Shown here in pieces: positions 5,582-6,710 of a DNA stretch of 6,710 nt (position 1 is its first letter; each line of letters opens with the position of its first letter). The stretch is taken from the NCBI GenBank assembly GCA_021788565.1, contig JAJYKO010000139.1, positions 2,922 to 9,631 of the forward strand. The letters run 5' to 3'. A program made the translations under genes and the position numbers. Origin of the DNA: Chloroflexota bacterium (lineage in GTDB: Bacteria > Chloroflexota > UBA6077). Under the pieces are notes generated by a model that saw only the letters and a list, made by a program, of their open reading frames with translations, searched no databases and had not been told where the DNA came from.

Positions 5582-6268
5582 ATGAGGAACAATGGTGTCC
5601 CAGCTGCGACAGCAGCGCGGCTGCCACTGTATGTGCGCGGGCTCAAGGAACTCGCCCGCGAGCACGTCGAACTGGCATCCTCTCGTACCATAGCCGAAGC
5701 GATAGGCATGGAGGCCCACCTCATTCGGAAGGATCTCTCCTACCTCGGCAGCTTCGGCAAGCGCGGCGCCGGATACCCCGTCGATCAACTGCTCCAGCAA
5801 CTGACCTCCTACATCAACCTGGCACGGCTGTGGAGGGTCTGCATAGTCGGCTGCGGCCGGCTCGGCTCCTCTCTCGCCGCCTTCCTCTCCGCCGGTGATC
5901 GCAACTACCGGCTCGTCGCTATTTTCGACTGCTCAGTGAACCGGATAGGCACGAAGGTCGGCGACCTCCAGGTCCTGTCCTGGCGCACCGTCCCTTCAGT
6001 ATCCCGAGAGCGTAGCGTCGACATAGCCATTATTGCCACTCCGCCCCTTTCAGCTCAGGGGGTCGCGGATCTCCTGGTGGAGGGCAACGTTCACATGATC
6101 CTCAACTTCTCAGCCGCTCAGCTGACGGTGCCGGACGACGTCGCCGTCCGCAACGTCGACGTCTCGGTAGAGATGCAAGCTCTCACCCTTCAACACCCGA
6201 GGAAGAAGCGTATGCAGGTCCACGACTTCACCAAGCCGCCGGCAGTCCGTGAACGGCATCAACAGTAA
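5582..6268 (+). CDS. rex: Redox-sensing transcriptional repressor Rex
   Basis: A 228-residue homodimeric repressor that binds DNA when NAD+ is high and releases it when NADH rises. The N-terminal winged helix (about 8-80) shows RLPLYVRGL, SSRTIAEAIG and the family signature HLIRKDLSYLGSFGKRGAGY (46-65). The Rossmann domain has CIVGCGRLGSSL (87-98), with Arg93 where Asn is common in the family, FDCSVNRIG (115-123) whose Asp116 contacts the cofactor, ATPPLSAQGVADLLV (152-166) and ILNFSAAQLTVPDDV (173-187). A C-terminal helix used for domain swapping follows, then a basic tail of about 20 residues. Length fits the family (about 210-230). ATG 5582 is preceded by GAGGA at 5573-5577. Two Rex operators lie in its own leader, so it is autoregulated. 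It is the first gene of an operon continuing into a DRTGG gene 14 bases later. Confidence 0.97.
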   Translation: MRNNGVPAATAARLPLYVRGLKELAREHVELASSRTIAEAIGMEAHLIRKDLSYLGSFGKRGAGYPVDQLLQQLTSYINLARLWRVCIVGCGRLGSSLAAFLSAGDRNYRLVAIFDCSVNRIGTKVGDLQVLSWRTVPSVSRERSVDIAIIATPPLSAQGVADLLVEGNVHMILNFSAAQLTVPDDVAVRNVDVSVEMQALTLQHPRKKRMQVHDFTKPPAVRERHQQ

Positions 6269-6282
6269 GGAGAGCCAGTCTA

Positions 6283-6672
6283 ATGCAGCTTGCCAGAATG
6301 GCCCGATTGCTCGAAGCCGAACCGCCGTCTCAACAGTGGGATCAGGCGCTTGATGTCGAGTACGGTGCGGCTGCCGATCTGATGAGCGATGTGCTCTCTC
6401 TTGTCAAGCCTGGCTCAGTGCTTGTGACAGGCCTCACTAATCCACAGGTTATCAGAACAGCGGAGGTCGCCGAGGTCGCGGCCATAGTGCTGGTGAGGGG
6501 CAAGAAGCCGCTACCAGAGACAGCCTCCATGGCTTCGGAGGCCGGCATACCGATCTTCGTCACAGACTTGACCATGTTCGAGGCTTGCGGCCGTCTGTAC
6601 GGAGTCGGCATCAAACCTACCGACTCGTCTTACAGGACGATCTCGGAGATCGACGCGAACCGGAGAGGTTGA
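6283..6672 (+). CDS. DRTGG-domain protein, hydrogenase-operon type
   Basis: A 129-residue small cytosolic protein of the stand-alone DRTGG group. Visible: MQLARMARLLEAE (1-13), a DRTGG-like core with AADLMSDVLSLVKPGSVLVT (30-49), AEVAAIVLVRGKKPLPET (63-80) and AGIPIFVTDLTMFEACGRLY (87-106), the last ending as is usual in these proteins. GGAGAG (6269-6274) stands eight bases before the ATG. Its biochemical role is not established; the domain is named after a conserved Asp-Arg-Thr-Gly-Gly pattern, which is degenerate here. In Clostridia, Thermotogae and Chloroflexota, short DRTGG proteins commonly sit with PHP-domain, HATPase-like and NuoE/NuoF/[FeFe]-hydrogenase genes. Linkage to rex fits an NADH-dependent hydrogenase operon, but the hydrogenase genes are not in view. 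Confidence 0.82.
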   Translation: MQLARMARLLEAEPPSQQWDQALDVEYGAAADLMSDVLSLVKPGSVLVTGLTNPQVIRTAEVAEVAAIVLVRGKKPLPETASMASEAGIPIFVTDLTMFEACGRLYGVGIKPTDSSYRTISEIDANRRG

Positions 6673-6710
6673 TGTTGCACCAGGGCACAGCCTTCACCGA
6701 CTCCGAATCG
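6672..6710 (+). CDS. Start of an unidentified gene (3' truncated by window edge)
   Basis: The ATG at 6672-6674 overlaps the preceding TGA by one base (TGATG), the same junction type as at 1120. GGAGAGG (6662-6668) lies just upstream. Thirteen codons are open to the window edge (MLHQGTAFTDSES). This is too short to identify. From neighbourhood habits of DRTGG genes it could be a HATPase-like or PHP-domain protein, which is a guess. Confidence 0.55.
   Translation, partial: MLHQGTAFTDSES

Noticed and set aside
4988..5800. A 270-codon open frame on the minus strand
   Set aside because: It lies antisense to the TPR gene and rex and crosses the whole promoter/operator/terminator region. The translation is Val/Arg/Leu-rich with no motif, as expected for the shadow of GC-rich genes.

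Overview
The window (about 60% GC by eye) is gene-dense, and every supported gene lies on the + strand. Bacterial promoters, Shine-Dalgarno sites and TGATG/ATGA gene junctions are visible. The mix of genes suggests an anaerobic or facultative bacterium, plausibly Chloroflexota or a related deep-branching phylum: tandem FlgD-type Ig repeats, GT2 glycosyltransferases, a cytosolic HisKA_2 kinase with an RsbRD-like sensor, an ANTAR regulator, and Rex followed by a DRTGG protein. The taxonomic guess rests on gene style only and is low confidence.

Layout. Positions 2-2869 are a cell-surface/glycan block: the 3' end of an exported Ig-repeat protein, then two family-2 glycosyltransferases, tightly packed. 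The first glycosyltransferase carries a perfect 4 x 7-bp repeat inside its reading frame. Positions 2907-4648 encode a two-component pair with a 4-bp overlap: a soluble histidine kinase and a response regulator whose output is the RNA-binding ANTAR domain. Positions 4682-5368 encode a membrane-anchored TPR protein. Positions 5369-5581 are a dense regulatory region. From 5582 a new operon starts: rex (NADH/NAD+-sensing repressor), a DRTGG-domain protein, and the first 13 codons of a third gene that runs off the window.

The main discovery is the 213-bp region before rex. It holds a promoter with perfect -35 and -10 hexamers. A Rex operator (TTGTGAA-N4-TTCACCA) sits on the predicted transcription start. 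The leader RNA can then fold two successive hairpins with six-base loops that both have A at position 1 and G at position 4 (AGCGUC and AACGAG), the known signature of ANTAR target RNAs. The second hairpin uses the same bases as the 5' arm of a strong terminator hairpin that follows, so the two structures exclude each other. A second Rex operator lies after the terminator, and a third A1/G4 hexaloop hairpin encloses the rex Shine-Dalgarno.

Reading: the nearby kinase and ANTAR regulator probably antiterminate the rex operon in response to an unknown cytosolic signal, while Rex represses initiation at the same promoter according to redox state. The leader would then be an AND gate. Because DRTGG proteins commonly accompany electron-bifurcating [FeFe]-hydrogenase (Hyd/Hym/NuoEF-like) genes, the controlled operon may encode such an enzyme just beyond the right edge. 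That last step is inference.
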